A DNA stretch of 58,067 nt, from the NCBI GenBank assembly GCA_030849065.1, contig JASAON010001564.1:1-58067 (forward strand), given 5' to 3'. Source of the DNA: Jaenimonas drosophilae (Eukaryota; Euglenozoa; Kinetoplastea; Trypanosomatida; Trypanosomatidae). The notes below the pieces were generated by a model. It ran no database searches. It was given only the letters and a program-made list of their open reading frames with translations, and was not told the DNA's origin. Shown here one piece after another: positions 48,269-57,220 of this stretch (positions are counted from its first letter, which is position 1; every line of letters begins with the position of its first letter). A program made the translations under genes and the position numbers.

Positions 48269-49252
48269 TTACTTGGGGATGTTGTCCATGACAAGTTGCT
48301 CCAACAAATCCATGTGAGCCTCGTCGTCGTTGAGGGCCGCAATGTAGTGAAAAACACCTCCGCCAGCCTTTTCATAGTCCTCTCGTGCCTCCTCCGCAAT
48401 CTCGTGCAACGTCTCCACGCAATCGCAGCTGAAGCCCGGACACAACACCTGCACATGGCGCACACCCTCCTTGCCGAGCTCCTTTAGCACATCATGGGTG
48501 AAGGGCATGAGCCACGGTTCATTGCCAAAACGTGATTGGTACGTCAAGCGAATCTTGTCACGATGAATGCGCAGCGTCTTGGCCAACGCCTCGGTGGTGG
48601 ACGCACACCGTGTTGGATAATCATCTCCCTCCGCCACATATCGTGTGGGGATGCTGTGAAAGGAGAGGATGAGCACATCGGGCTCGCCATGACGTGCAAA
48701 AGACGCCTCCACGCTCTTGCGCAGGGCCTCAATGTAGGCTGGATGATCGGCGTAGTCGCGCACGAAGCGGATCGATGGCACCAAACGTTGGCCGCGCAGT
48801 GCCGTCGCGACGCAATCCAGAATAGATCCCGTTGTGGTTGACGTACACTGCGGAAAAAGCGGCAGGACGAGGAGCTCCGTTACCCCAGCCGAGCACAAAC
48901 GTGCCACGGCAGACGCCATGTTAGGCTCGCTGTACGTCATGGCCAGCTCCACATGAATGTTGCGCAAGCGTGGGTCGCTGTGGCTGCCCAAACGTTGTGC
49001 GAGAGCGCGTTGTTGGCGCTGGGAGTACACGAGCAGTGGGGAGCCCTCCTTCGTCCAAATGGAGGCGTAGAGCGGTGCCACACGTCGTGGGCGGGTGCGT
49101 AGAATGACGAGATGGAGCAGCGGCAGCCAAAACCAACGTGCGAGATCAATCACACGGCGATCGCTCAGAAACGGGCGCAGAAATTGGCGCACACCGCTGG
49201 GCGTTGGGGTGGCTGGTGTGCCAAGATTCACGAGGAGTACGCCGCGCTTCAT
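48269..49252 (-). CDS. hemH: Ferrochelatase, gammaproteobacterial type
   Basis: 327 residues from the ATG at 49252. The enzyme inserts Fe(II) into protoporphyrin IX, the last step of heme synthesis. Hallmarks are all present: GVLLVNLGTP at the start, LYASIWTKEGSPL, LPLFPQ, the catalytic His in LSFHSIPTRYVAEGDDYP, QSRFGNEPWLMP, and the Glu-bearing CPGFSCDCVETLHEI. These blocks read closer to enterobacterial HemH than to mitochondrial eukaryotic enzymes. This fits the known acquisition of late heme genes from a gammaproteobacterium in some kinetoplastids. There is no presequence and no [2Fe-2S] C-terminal extension. The start is set by a clear acceptor 36 bases upstream, which rules out the tyrosine-rich upstream reading to 49357. 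Confidence 0.95.
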   Translation of the reverse strand: MKRGVLLVNLGTPATPTPSGVRQFLRPFLSDRRVIDLARWFWLPLLHLVILRTRPRRVAPLYASIWTKEGSPLLVYSQRQQRALAQRLGSHSDPRLRNIHVELAMTYSEPNMASAVARLCSAGVTELLVLPLFPQCTSTTTGSILDCVATALRGQRLVPSIRFVRDYADHPAYIEALRKSVEASFARHGEPDVLILSFHSIPTRYVAEGDDYPTRCASTTEALAKTLRIHRDKIRLTYQSRFGNEPWLMPFTHDVLKELGKEGVRHVQVLCPGFSCDCVETLHEIAEEAREDYEKAGGGVFHYIAALNDDEAHMDLLEQLVMDNIPK

Positions 49253-49286
49253 ATGAGGAAGAGGTGTGCGTTGGATGATGTAGTAT

Positions 49287-49330
49287 CTGCGAAACAACAA
49301 CCATAAATAATAATAATAATAAAAAGAAGA
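49287..49330 (-). promoter_or_regulatory. Trans-splice acceptor for ferrochelatase
   Basis: The minus strand reads TTCTTCTTTTT, then ATT repeats, then GTTGTTTCGCAG, with the AG at 49288-49287. There is no ATG before the ferrochelatase start at 49252. Confidence 0.75.
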
Positions 49331-49493
49331 AGAGCGTTGTGTTGTGACGTGCATCAATCATGGAGTGGGAGCATCGTGGCAATGTTTCATGCATGACGTG
49401 GTTGGTTAAGGGCTCCATACGTACGTAATGAAAGCTCTACACAAGCAGTTGTGTGATGATGATGATGACGATGACGATGACGTTGTGCGTTCA

Positions 49494-50435
49494 TCATCTC
49501 AGACGCTTCACGTCCTCCTCTGGGCGTTGTGGCTGGCGGAGCATCTCCTGTCGCGGATCGCCCGCCGCCATGGGTGTGTGGTAAATGCGGCGGTGCCTCG
49601 CTCCACGAAAGAACTCGTGCCGCTTTGGCTTTTCCAGCACCCACGGCTGATCCTTGAAGCGTGTTCGCATCATCTTGTGATGGGCGTGCCACTTCTCCAC
49701 GCACACATCACGTAAGGTGGGCGGTGCCAAGACAATCTGTTCCTGTGGTCGGCGATGATGCAAGGCGCGATCCATGCGTTGTGCCGCCACCTCCGCCATC
49801 TGCAACACCTCATCTCGCTTCTCATTGCACCGCATCTCTTCGCAGATTTGCCCCGCTCTAATCATCACCGCCACCGCATCGGGATGTGAGTGCGTGCATG
49901 CCTGTGCAAATCGTACACATCCATCAACGTACTGCAAGAAGGTGTCTTGGTCAGGCTCCGGGAGCTCCGCAAACACCTTGATCCGCCCCGCAACACGCAT
50001 CTCACTGAAGCACTCCAAGGCTTGAAGAAGAAGTGTTGCTTTATCCATGCCACGGTTGTTGTCGCGCACCGCCCAGCGCTTCGTCATGATGCCAACCAAC
50101 GCATTGAGACGTTGTTCCGGTGGCAGGTCCTCCAGACGGTTCGTGGAGTACAAGAAAACATCATTGGCACTATCATCACGCAACACACCAAAATTTTCGG
50201 TGGCTTCGCGTTCGTGGCCTTTTTCATGAACGAGCTCATGATTGTTGCCGCCCTCCAACCACCAATGCCGTGAGAAACGTAGGCGGTCCTTCACGAGACT
50301 CTTGTAGCGTGCGTGCGGGTACTGATGAAGATTGCGGATGGAACGACGTTGAATGGTAAGTACATCATGATGATGATGCAAGATGCTGCTGCGGGTGGTG
50401 GTGAGGGTGAGGCCAGCAGCAGACCAACGCTTCAT
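49494..50435 (-). CDS. Mitochondrial-type protein, family not recognised
   Basis: 313 residues, ATG start. The N terminus (MKRWSAAGLTLTTTRSSILH) followed by an Arg/His-rich stretch to about residue 55 is a likely mitochondrial presequence. The middle is helical with a conserved-looking LPPEQRLNALVGIMTKRWAV segment. The last 90 residues are rich in Arg, His, Lys, Trp and Pro (FKDQPWVLEKPKRHEFFRG...), as in mitoribosomal proteins that lie on rRNA. Kinetoplastid mitoribosomes have many lineage-specific subunits of this type; that link is inference. No enzymatic motif is visible. Confidence 0.7.
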   Translation of the reverse strand: MKRWSAAGLTLTTTRSSILHHHHDVLTIQRRSIRNLHQYPHARYKSLVKDRLRFSRHWWLEGGNNHELVHEKGHEREATENFGVLRDDSANDVFLYSTNRLEDLPPEQRLNALVGIMTKRWAVRDNNRGMDKATLLLQALECFSEMRVAGRIKVFAELPEPDQDTFLQYVDGCVRFAQACTHSHPDAVAVMIRAGQICEEMRCNEKRDEVLQMAEVAAQRMDRALHHRRPQEQIVLAPPTLRDVCVEKWHAHHKMMRTRFKDQPWVLEKPKRHEFFRGARHRRIYHTPMAAGDPRQEMLRQPQRPEEDVKRLR

Positions 50436-50720
50436 GATGATGTTGTGGTCGTGTACCTATGAGCTTATACCAACAACAGTGTGCTGCTACCAACAATATA
50501 CAAAAAAAAACAAGAAGAGTACGAGTACGTGTGTAGGTGTGCAAGATGGTCATCACTCATCACGTGTTTTGCATTCATCAACATGTTGTGTTGTTGTTTC
50601 GTTTTTTTTTTGTCATAGCAACAATTATAAATGTGTGGTTCTTGACGCACCCACAAAATTCATCATCATCATCATCATCATCATGTTTCGTGGTGCATCA
50701 TCCGTGCATGCCTACACCAA

Positions 50721-53003
50721 TCACAACATCGTCTTGCCCTTCTTGATGGCACGAGCCAATGAAGCCTTGCCGCCACCAGCCTCACGCTTGTTGGTCTTCG
50801 CCTTCTTGGCGTAGGCCGGCACCGCATCGCCGCCATTGTTGTTGTTGTTCTGCTTCCGCTCCTGTGTACGGGCATAAGCACGCTTCTTGCTTTGCAACTT
50901 CTTGTGATAATCATCTCGTGGAGGTCTGCCACCTGTCTCACCCCCACTTGCTGCTGCCTCACCATCCGCATTGGTTGTTGCTGGAAGCGGGCCATCATCA
51001 TCGTCGGAGCTCGAGAGATGGCGGTTCCGCATGAGCATAGCATCTTCCATCGCACCATCATCGAGCTCATCCTCGTACATGATGGTGTTGAGCATGCGGA
51101 TGCGTTCCTTCATGGATTCATCAATATTAAAGGCACCACCATCACCATCGAGTGTGTGTTCGTGGTGCTGCATGGTCGCCACATCTTCATAGCCTCCATC
51201 ATCATGTTCGTTGAGCTCATCACCCACACCAAACAAATCGCTGCGAAGGAGCTGATGCAGTTGTGCCACGGAGAGATTCACGTCATAGTCATTCTGCTGA
51301 ATGTGGCCAATGCCACTCATCCACGCATCATCAAGCAATGTTGTTGTTGTTGTTGTTGTTGCTGCTCCTGCAGGTGGAGGTGATGAAGGTGCTGCTGCTG
51401 CTGCATCTTCATTGGGAGATCCATGCAGTGCAGCAACGAGGTGTGGTGGCACGTTCTCCATGCTGGCATCCAAAATGAGCTGCTCCACGTCATCGCCATA
51501 AAACGCCAAGGCCGCCAACACGCCCGTCGGTGAAAAGAAGGGGAATATGTCCAGCACCATGGATACCAACGGATGAGATGCCGCCACAGCAGCACTCGTT
51601 TCATCTTCACGCACATCACCATCAACATCTGCTGCTGCTGCTGTTGTTGTTGGTGGTGGTGGTGGTGTATGTGTTGAGGCTGCATCTCCAAGCACACACT
51701 GACGCAGCACATCCTCTGACGCCCCAAGCTTCACCGCCTCTGTTGGCATGAGAAAATGTTGTGCCACGAGCACATCGATGCTCACGCCATTCTCCACGAG
51801 CGCCATCAACGTCAGCTGGAAGAAGCGCTGACGGCTGCGTGTGAGTGTGGCGGAAAAGTCTTTGCTCTCCGCAATCTCATCCGCCAAACGTTGCAACACG
51901 GGCCCGACGTACACATCCTCATCCACGAGCGGAGGTACGAGGAGATGCATCAACCGGCCAAGATGTTGTTGTGGCCCGTGCTCCACCATGCGCAAGGTTG
52001 GCCCGCTCATGTACTGCTTCAGAAAGCTCACAAGTCGTTCGTAGGTTTGCTCCACCACGGACGGCACACACCAAACACGTACTTCACAATGTTGTTGTTG
52101 TTGTTGTTGTTGTTGGTGTAGTTGTTGTTGTTGTTGTTTGGTGCCAACATCAGCACCTGGTGCAGCGTGTTGTTGGTAGGACCGGAACATGAGGAGCACG
52201 ACGGCTGTTTCGATGCTGGCGTTGAGGATGATGGCATGCACCTTTGAGAAGATCTCACGGCGATTGGCCAAGGCCTCGCATGACAACAAAAAATGTTGCA
52301 GCAGTGGCACCATCACATCCACGGCGATGCGCATCGCACGAAGGATGGAGGACAGTTGAAGATAATCCGCCACACATGGGCATGATTGCACCAACGCCCA
52401 CACCTGCCGCACGAGACGAAACGTTTGCTCCATCAGTGGCACCACATCTCCGGACATGCGTTGATGTCGGCCACGCTGGAGCTCCACAACACACCGGTTC
52501 ATGAGTCGGCTGAAGGCCTCGCCCCACACCACAAGATGTTGTGGCAACGTGCAGAGTAGGCCTGGGCAGCAGAGGAACACCGCGGTGATGATGATGTTGG
52601 CGGTGCCAGGGCTGTGGCGATGAAGAAGTGGTGCGCACAAGCAGATGTTCTTCATGGGGAGCAACTGCAGCAAACGCCGAGAGAGAGATCGGAGTGAGTC
52701 AGCGCGAGCTGGTCCAGCCACATCGGTGGTGGAAAGACGCACGAGCATCAGCACAACATCTTCTTCTTGTGTGGCAGAGATGGCACGACGCTTGGCAAGA
52801 GAAGAGGTGCTGCTGGCTTGATCCACGGCGGTGAGGAGGTTATGCATCAGCGTTGGGAGCTTCTCGTGATGCATCGCAACCATCCAAAATGCGAGATCAT
52901 CGGCGTCGCGCACCAAACGATGAAGATCATTCCATGATGATTCTGTTGCATCCGAGGTGGTGAAGTAGGCGGAACACACCACCGCCACTTGATCAGCCTC
53001 CAT
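50721..53003 (-). CDS. ASCC2: ASCC2 / Cue3 homologue (ribosome quality-control trigger complex subunit)
   Basis: 760 residues from the ATG at 53003; the open frame reaches 53132. The N-terminal 430 residues are helical. A CUE domain lies at about 476-526 (HPLVSMVLDIFPFFSPTGVL... ALAFYGDDVEQLILDASMEN), which in ASCC2 binds K63-linked ubiquitin. After it comes an acidic region with the ASCC2-type motif MLNTIMYEDELDDG (human IYDEYDDEYDD region). A Lys/Arg-rich tail (DDYHKKLQSKKRAYARTQER... KKAKTNKREAGGGKASLARA) ends the protein. ASCC2 works with the ASCC3 helicase to split collided ribosomes and in alkylation repair. Thr, Gln and Ser tracts encoded by AAC and ATC repeats are inserted before and after the CUE domain. 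Confidence 0.8.
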   Translation of the reverse strand: MEADQVAVVCSAYFTTSDATESSWNDLHRLVRDADDLAFWMVAMHHEKLPTLMHNLLTAVDQASSTSSLAKRRAISATQEEDVVLMLVRLSTTDVAGPARADSLRSLSRRLLQLLPMKNICLCAPLLHRHSPGTANIIITAVFLCCPGLLCTLPQHLVVWGEAFSRLMNRCVVELQRGRHQRMSGDVVPLMEQTFRLVRQVWALVQSCPCVADYLQLSSILRAMRIAVDVMVPLLQHFLLSCEALANRREIFSKVHAIILNASIETAVVLLMFRSYQQHAAPGADVGTKQQQQQLHQQQQQQQQHCEVRVWCVPSVVEQTYERLVSFLKQYMSGPTLRMVEHGPQQHLGRLMHLLVPPLVDEDVYVGPVLQRLADEIAESKDFSATLTRSRQRFFQLTLMALVENGVSIDVLVAQHFLMPTEAVKLGASEDVLRQCVLGDAASTHTPPPPPTTTAAAADVDGDVREDETSAAVAASHPLVSMVLDIFPFFSPTGVLAALAFYGDDVEQLILDASMENVPPHLVAALHGSPNEDAAAAAPSSPPPAGAATTTTTTTLLDDAWMSGIGHIQQNDYDVNLSVAQLHQLLRSDLFGVGDELNEHDDGGYEDVATMQHHEHTLDGDGGAFNIDESMKERIRMLNTIMYEDELDDGAMEDAMLMRNRHLSSSDDDDGPLPATTNADGEAAASGGETGGRPPRDDYHKKLQSKKRAYARTQERKQNNNNNGGDAVPAYAKKAKTNKREAGGGKASLARAIKKGKTML

Positions 53004-53318
53004 CGTTGATGATGATGTATTTATGTGTGTGTGTTGCCGCAATGGATTGCAACTCACCACTGCCCTACCACTTCTCTGCCAAGCTGTGTGCGGCAGCGGA
53101 CGCTGATCTGTGCAGAACTCTAATAACATCAAGGAGGAGGAGGATGACCATCATCACGAGCAGAGTCGGAACACACACACCACTCAAAGTACGTGCAACG
53201 GTTGTTGTTGTTGTTGTTGTTGTTGTTTGTTGTTGGTGAAGTGAGTGGAGCAGTCAGCATCGCAATTCATTGATGATCATCACCCCACATGTGCAAGTAC
53301 TTTCACATGCACGCCAAT
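53004..53318. other. Spacer between DCN1-like and ASCC2 genes
   Basis: Has (TTG)n at 53200-53232 and a GT run near 53026. Otherwise I see nothing. Confidence 0.6.
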
Positions 53319-53320
53319 TC

Positions 53321-53353
<33 letters not shown>

Positions 53354-54221
53354 CATCATCTGTGAGTTGCATCTTCGCTCGTTGAGCATGCCACATGACG
53401 TACTCATCCATCGCAATGGGCCACGACTCATCGATGCTGTAGGTGGTGTAGTCGGTGATGTCGGCGAAGCTAAACAACATCTGCCACATATCGCGCAGAT
53501 TCTCACGTTGTCGGAAGCTGGACGAATTCACAAACATGCGCCACAACTTCCAGTTGCGGAAGTAGCGGTAGTGCGCACGTGGACGTGGTTGTGAAACATC
53601 ATCATCATCATCATAACGAGCATCCTTGATGCAGGCACTCCTTTCATCATCGTAGAAGAAGGCGCTCCAAATCTCGATCATGATGGCATGACGATCGGTG
53701 CCGCGGTTGTCCTGCAAACACCAAGCGTAGAGGAAGCAGTAGAAGCCGTAGAGCACACGTGAATTGCGGCGGAGAATGGCATCCGCACGCACCACATCAT
53801 CATGAAGCATAGCAAAGCCAGCAGCATAATCATCATCTGCCGTGAGAAGTTTGGATGATGATGAAGATGTTGTTGTTGTTGTTGTTGTTGTAGGTTGAGC
53901 TCCAGCCACTGGCTCCATCTCCTCACGAAGACGCGCACTGGTGTAGGCTACAAAAACTGTTTTTGATATGGAGTACGGCGCGCCACCCGCCGCACGCATC
54001 AGAAAGGCCAGAATCTGCACCGAAAAGTCCTCCAAGCAAACATGGAGATGTTGTGCGAGCACCTCCACGTGTGCCAAGTGAATCATGGGCTCCATGCCCG
54101 TTGATGCAGCACTTTCATGTCGCTGTGCCGGGCACACAACATGAAACATCTCCGATGCCACAAGAACATAGTCCGTGGAGGAGGAGGATGATGATGATGA
54201 TGTAGGCGGCACCATCTTCAT
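53319..54221 (-). CDS. DCN1-like cullin neddylation (PONY domain) protein
   Basis: 300 residues from the ATG at 54221. The C-terminal potentiating-neddylation domain is recognisable from about 150: FYCFLYAWCLQDNRGTDRHA, a WSAFFYDD segment, YRYFRNWKLWRMFVN, LRDMWQMLFSFADITDYTTY, then SIDESWPIAMDEYVMW. The last matches the DAAD-patch region (Asp/Trp-Pro-x-x-Asp-Glu-Tyr) that docks cullins. DCN1 proteins promote Nedd8 transfer from UBC12 to cullins. The N-terminal 130 residues are less clear, with Ser and Thr tracts. The protein ends in an acidic run of 12 Asp with one Gly, encoded by GAT repeats. The frame upstream to 54326 looks like a signal peptide but is the translated pyrimidine tract of an acceptor. 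Confidence 0.75.
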
Positions 54222-54240
54222 GTACGTGGCCGCTGTGCCG

Positions 54241-54280
54241 CTGCATATAGTGAAGCCCAAGAGAGAGAGATGGAGGAGGA
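54241..54280 (-). promoter_or_regulatory. Trans-splice acceptor for the DCN1-like gene
   Basis: The minus strand has CTCCTCCTCCATCTCTCTCTCTTGGG and then CTATATGCAG, with the AG at 54242-54241. The ATG at 54221 follows after 19 bases. Confidence 0.75.
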
Positions 54281-54427
54281 GGAGCACATGATCTTGTGGC
54301 ATCCGCAACATAATAATATTGGCCACAACAACACAACCAAAAAAACATCATCACACGTCAGTTTTTTAGCATTTGTTACTCGAACAACAACATTCATCAA
54401 CAACATCAAACAACTTTGAGCTCATCA

Positions 54428-54694
54428 TCATCGGTTGGTTGTGTAGCCCATCTTTCCTGGATCGGTACGCTTGACGCAATCGCACACGGTGTGTATGTTG
54501 CACTTGCGCTCTCCCGACTTGATCCAGTGCCCACCCTTCTTCTGCTTCACCTCGAAGCTCACGTTGCGCGCGGAGATGAGCTTCAAATCCCCCTTCTTGT
54601 GCTTAATCTTTCCGTTGGCCTTCATCTTGCGCGGGCGCTCAGACTTCTGCGCCTTCATTTTTTGCTTTGGTGCCTTCTTCGTACGTTTGCCCAT
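54428..54694 (-). CDS. Small Lys-rich protein with Cys cluster, family not recognised
   Basis: 88 residues from the ATG at 54694. The N-terminal half is extremely basic (MGKRTKKAPKQKMKAQKSER), with a nuclear or nucleolar look. The second half has a compact segment with GGHWIKSG and a Cys cluster CNIHTVCDC, which could bind zinc, ending KMGYTTNR. An acceptor lies 20 bases upstream (AG at 54716-54715). Despite its size it uses codons like its neighbours and is free of repeats. It may be a small ribosome-biogenesis or ribosomal protein, but I cannot name it. The upstream frame to 54784 is a translated leucine-coding TTG repeat and is not used. Confidence 0.7.
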   Translation of the reverse strand: MGKRTKKAPKQKMKAQKSERPRKMKANGKIKHKKGDLKLISARNVSFEVKQKKGGHWIKSGERKCNIHTVCDCVKRTDPGKMGYTTNR

Positions 54695-54714
54695 GTTCGA
54701 TGGGTGGTGGAGTA

Positions 54715-54770
54715 CTACAACAAGATATATATCTATCCACGACAACAACAACAACAACAACAACAAGAAA
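54715..54770 (-). promoter_or_regulatory. Trans-splice acceptor for the small Lys-rich gene
   Basis: A (TTG)n run on the minus strand, then TATATATCTTGTTGTAG with the AG at 54716-54715. The leader to the ATG at 54694 is about 20 bases. Confidence 0.65.
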
Positions 54771-54798
54771 GAAACAGCATTCATGTATTGGATTGATA

Positions 54799-54832
<34 letters not shown>
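54799..54832. repeat. (CAT)n microsatellite
   Basis: About eleven perfect units between the genes at 54428 and 54894. It is GAT/ATG class on the transcribed sense strand. Confidence 0.9.
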
Positions 54833-54893
54833 GTGAAGCTCGTAGAATCATTCGTGCGTTGCTCACAACTCACCACAACAACCATGATCCTCA

Positions 54894-56861
54894 TCATGGA
54901 TTGGCATCGCAGAAGCGCTTCAGCTCCATCATCTCCTCCGTTGCCGTCAGCCCGCTCAGCGCGGCGAGAAGTTGGCGGCACTGTTGCCGCTCATCCGCCG
55001 ACAAGACGTCGCGCACACGCACCAAGCGGCGCAGCATAATGTTGCGCAATTCCTCATCAACCATCAGCATCTTAAGTTGTTGTAGGCCACGCATCACGGC
55101 AAGAAGTTGAGCCGCGGAGAGCTCCTCGTGGAGGTCCATGACGGCAACACACAAGGGCCGCAATCGGTAGCGTTCATGTTGGCCAAGATGCAGCCGGCAC
55201 GCACGCGCAACCTCCGCCACGACGTGCGTTAATGTAGATGCCGGGCGCTCTCCAAGATGGCTGGGCACAATCTTCTCCGCACATGCCAAGACATCCTCCG
55301 TGGAGCTCGTGTTGGTGCTCCACGTACGCAGGAGTTGCTCCACGGGATTCATCTTGCCATCGTGCAAGGATGGCGCCACGGGAATCCGTGGATGCTCACG
55401 AACACCGGCGAAGAGCAATGCGCTCATGACACGTGGGCCATCCTCCAGCTGAATATCACGCAACTTATCAATGGTGATGCGCAACACGGGCTCCACCTTG
55501 CGCTTCCATGCGTCATGGACGCCATCCACGTCCGGCACATCGCGCTCAAGATTCATGCCACCGAGCCCGTAGAGGAGCTTACAACGTTGTTGTGTTGTGA
55601 GGTGGGCGAGGGAGCGACGAATGTGTCGGGCAGTGAGGAGCATGAATTTGGCATGGCGTAGTTGCAAGCAGGACATGGCATGACTGAGATCAATGAACCA
55701 CGACGGAGGGAGTAGATGCTCCGTGTTGTTGTTGTTGTTGTTGTAGTAGTTGTTGTAGTTGTTGTTGTTGGTGTTGTTGTTGTTGCGGTGATGATGATTG
55801 GGTGATGGTGAAGATCCTCCGGCATGGCGTCTATTGGCGTGTTTGTGGCGGAGTGCGTGAAGAAAGATGCCGTCCAGCCATGATTCTTGATGCATCGGTT
55901 GTTGGCGCAACATGGCGAGGCCCAACACATGCCGACGAAGGCCATCCGCCGTCACTTCCTTCGGACGCATCAAGGATGCAAACATTTTTTGATGTACGTG
56001 GCGATGCTGCAACACACCGAGGCTAAAAATGATTTGGCAGAGTTGTTGGCTCGTCAGCATGGGATGTGAGGCGTGCAGCACGTGGCAACATTCATCGCAC
56101 ACCTCACCATCGTAGAGGCCCAGGTCTGCCATCATGCTCAACGCCATGCCAGCATCCAACCGGCTGAGCTCCATGCTTCGTAGCGCAACGAAGAGCTCGC
56201 GTGCGCCACGTGCGCGCTGCATCTTGGCCTCCATCTCAACGCGTGTTTTTGTTGGCAGCAGTGAGTGTTGGTCGCTGCCCGTGGAAGAGAAGCGGAAGGA
56301 CTTGGTGTGTGTGTGCGCAACACCACGAATGAGGCTCAGCATGGAGAGTGTGGTTGGCTGATGTGTGTGCAACATCCATGATTGATGTGCGCCATGGAAG
56401 GCATCATGAATCAAGCCACTGAGACGCTCACCAACCTCATCCACCAGCACCGATGATGATGATGATGATGATGATGAGGTCATCGTGTTGGCCACAAGTT
56501 TTCGGTTGGCCTCTTCCATCGTCATGATGGAGCGGAGTACGCCACAACGTTGGTTAATATCGCCGAGGTTGTTGCCAACGTAGCGCTCACCGAGAACCAA
56601 CGCATGCTCCATCAACATCATCGCATCCGACTCATTCTGTTGTGGGAGATGCTTTGAAAATGTAGAGCAGCTCTGCAAGAAGCCTGGAACAAAGTGCATG
56701 GTGCTGCTCGTGACATCCAACACCTCAACATGTTGTCGGGCACGCAACAACGCCACCGCCTCACGTGCGATGGCCGCCGGGCTACCGTCGCGACGGAGAA
56801 TGCGAATGTGCAGGTGAGACAACTCTAAACAGAGCGACGCGAAGGCGGTCTTCGTGGCCAT
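54894..56861 (-). CDS. Helical-repeat mitochondrial-type protein (FASTK/RAP-like organisation)
   Basis: 655 residues from the ATG at 56861. The frame continues upstream only through Met runs encoded by ATG repeats. The protein consists of helical blocks with repeated Leu/Met-rich signatures such as QLCQIIFSLGVLQHRH, LRRHVLGLAMLRQQP, RCKLLYGLGGMNLER and LLAVMRGLQQLKMLM. This spacing is typical of the helical repeats that precede RAP domains in organellar RNA-binding proteins, but I do not see a clear RAP domain at the C terminus. A long Asn/Tyr tract (about 385-405, AAC repeats) splits the array, and a nine-Ser tract lies near residue 130. Kinetoplastids have many such mitochondrial RNA factors. 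The role is inferred. Confidence 0.65.
   Translation of the reverse strand: MATKTAFASLCLELSHLHIRILRRDGSPAAIAREAVALLRARQHVEVLDVTSSTMHFVPGFLQSCSTFSKHLPQQNESDAMMLMEHALVLGERYVGNNLGDINQRCGVLRSIMTMEEANRKLVANTMTSSSSSSSSSVLVDEVGERLSGLIHDAFHGAHQSWMLHTHQPTTLSMLSLIRGVAHTHTKSFRFSSTGSDQHSLLPTKTRVEMEAKMQRARGARELFVALRSMELSRLDAGMALSMMADLGLYDGEVCDECCHVLHASHPMLTSQQLCQIIFSLGVLQHRHVHQKMFASLMRPKEVTADGLRRHVLGLAMLRQQPMHQESWLDGIFLHALRHKHANRRHAGGSSPSPNHHHRNNNNTNNNNYNNYYNNNNNNTEHLLPPSWFIDLSHAMSCLQLRHAKFMLLTARHIRRSLAHLTTQQRCKLLYGLGGMNLERDVPDVDGVHDAWKRKVEPVLRITIDKLRDIQLEDGPRVMSALLFAGVREHPRIPVAPSLHDGKMNPVEQLLRTWSTNTSSTEDVLACAEKIVPSHLGERPASTLTHVVAEVARACRLHLGQHERYRLRPLCVAVMDLHEELSAAQLLAVMRGLQQLKMLMVDEELRNIMLRRLVRVRDVLSADERQQCRQLLAALSGLTATEEMMELKRFCDANP
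55722..55785 (-). repeat. In-frame (AAC)n tract encoding Asn/Tyr/Thr
   Basis: TTG/GTT repeats on the plus strand with TAG interruptions read as Asn with scattered Tyr and Thr in the helical-repeat protein. Confidence 0.85.
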
Positions 56862-57220
56862 GTTGATGGCAGAACAAAAATGTGTTGTGGTGCTACGCTT
56901 GTGTTGTTGGTGCCGTACTTTCACTTCATCAGAAACAAGTTGAGAGTGTAGAAGATTCATCATCATCATCATCATGTACATGGAGCACTGATTCATCATC
57001 ATCATCATCATCATAACCTATAATTGTATGTTGTTGGTTGCCGTTGATGAGACGAGTAGGAGCACACATTCGTGGAGAAGTGGCACAGTCGCATCCTCTA
57101 AATCTATGGAAGCTGGTGTGCGTGTGTTGTTGTTGTTGTTTGAGCTCAATGGGCCAGGAACTGGATGCAACAACAACAACAACAACAACATCATCATCAT
57201 TCTTTCTCACCTCATCACAT
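56862..57220. other. Spacer between the right-edge gene and the helical-repeat gene
   Basis: Has (CAT)n at 56957-56976 and 56993-57013 and TTG/CAA runs near 57126-57140 and 57169-57190. No gene is seen. Confidence 0.6.

Noticed and set aside
49253..49357. N-terminal extension of ferrochelatase as a mitochondrial presequence
   Set aside because: The extension is Tyr-rich from ATT repeats and lies upstream of the acceptor AG, so it would not be in the mature mRNA.
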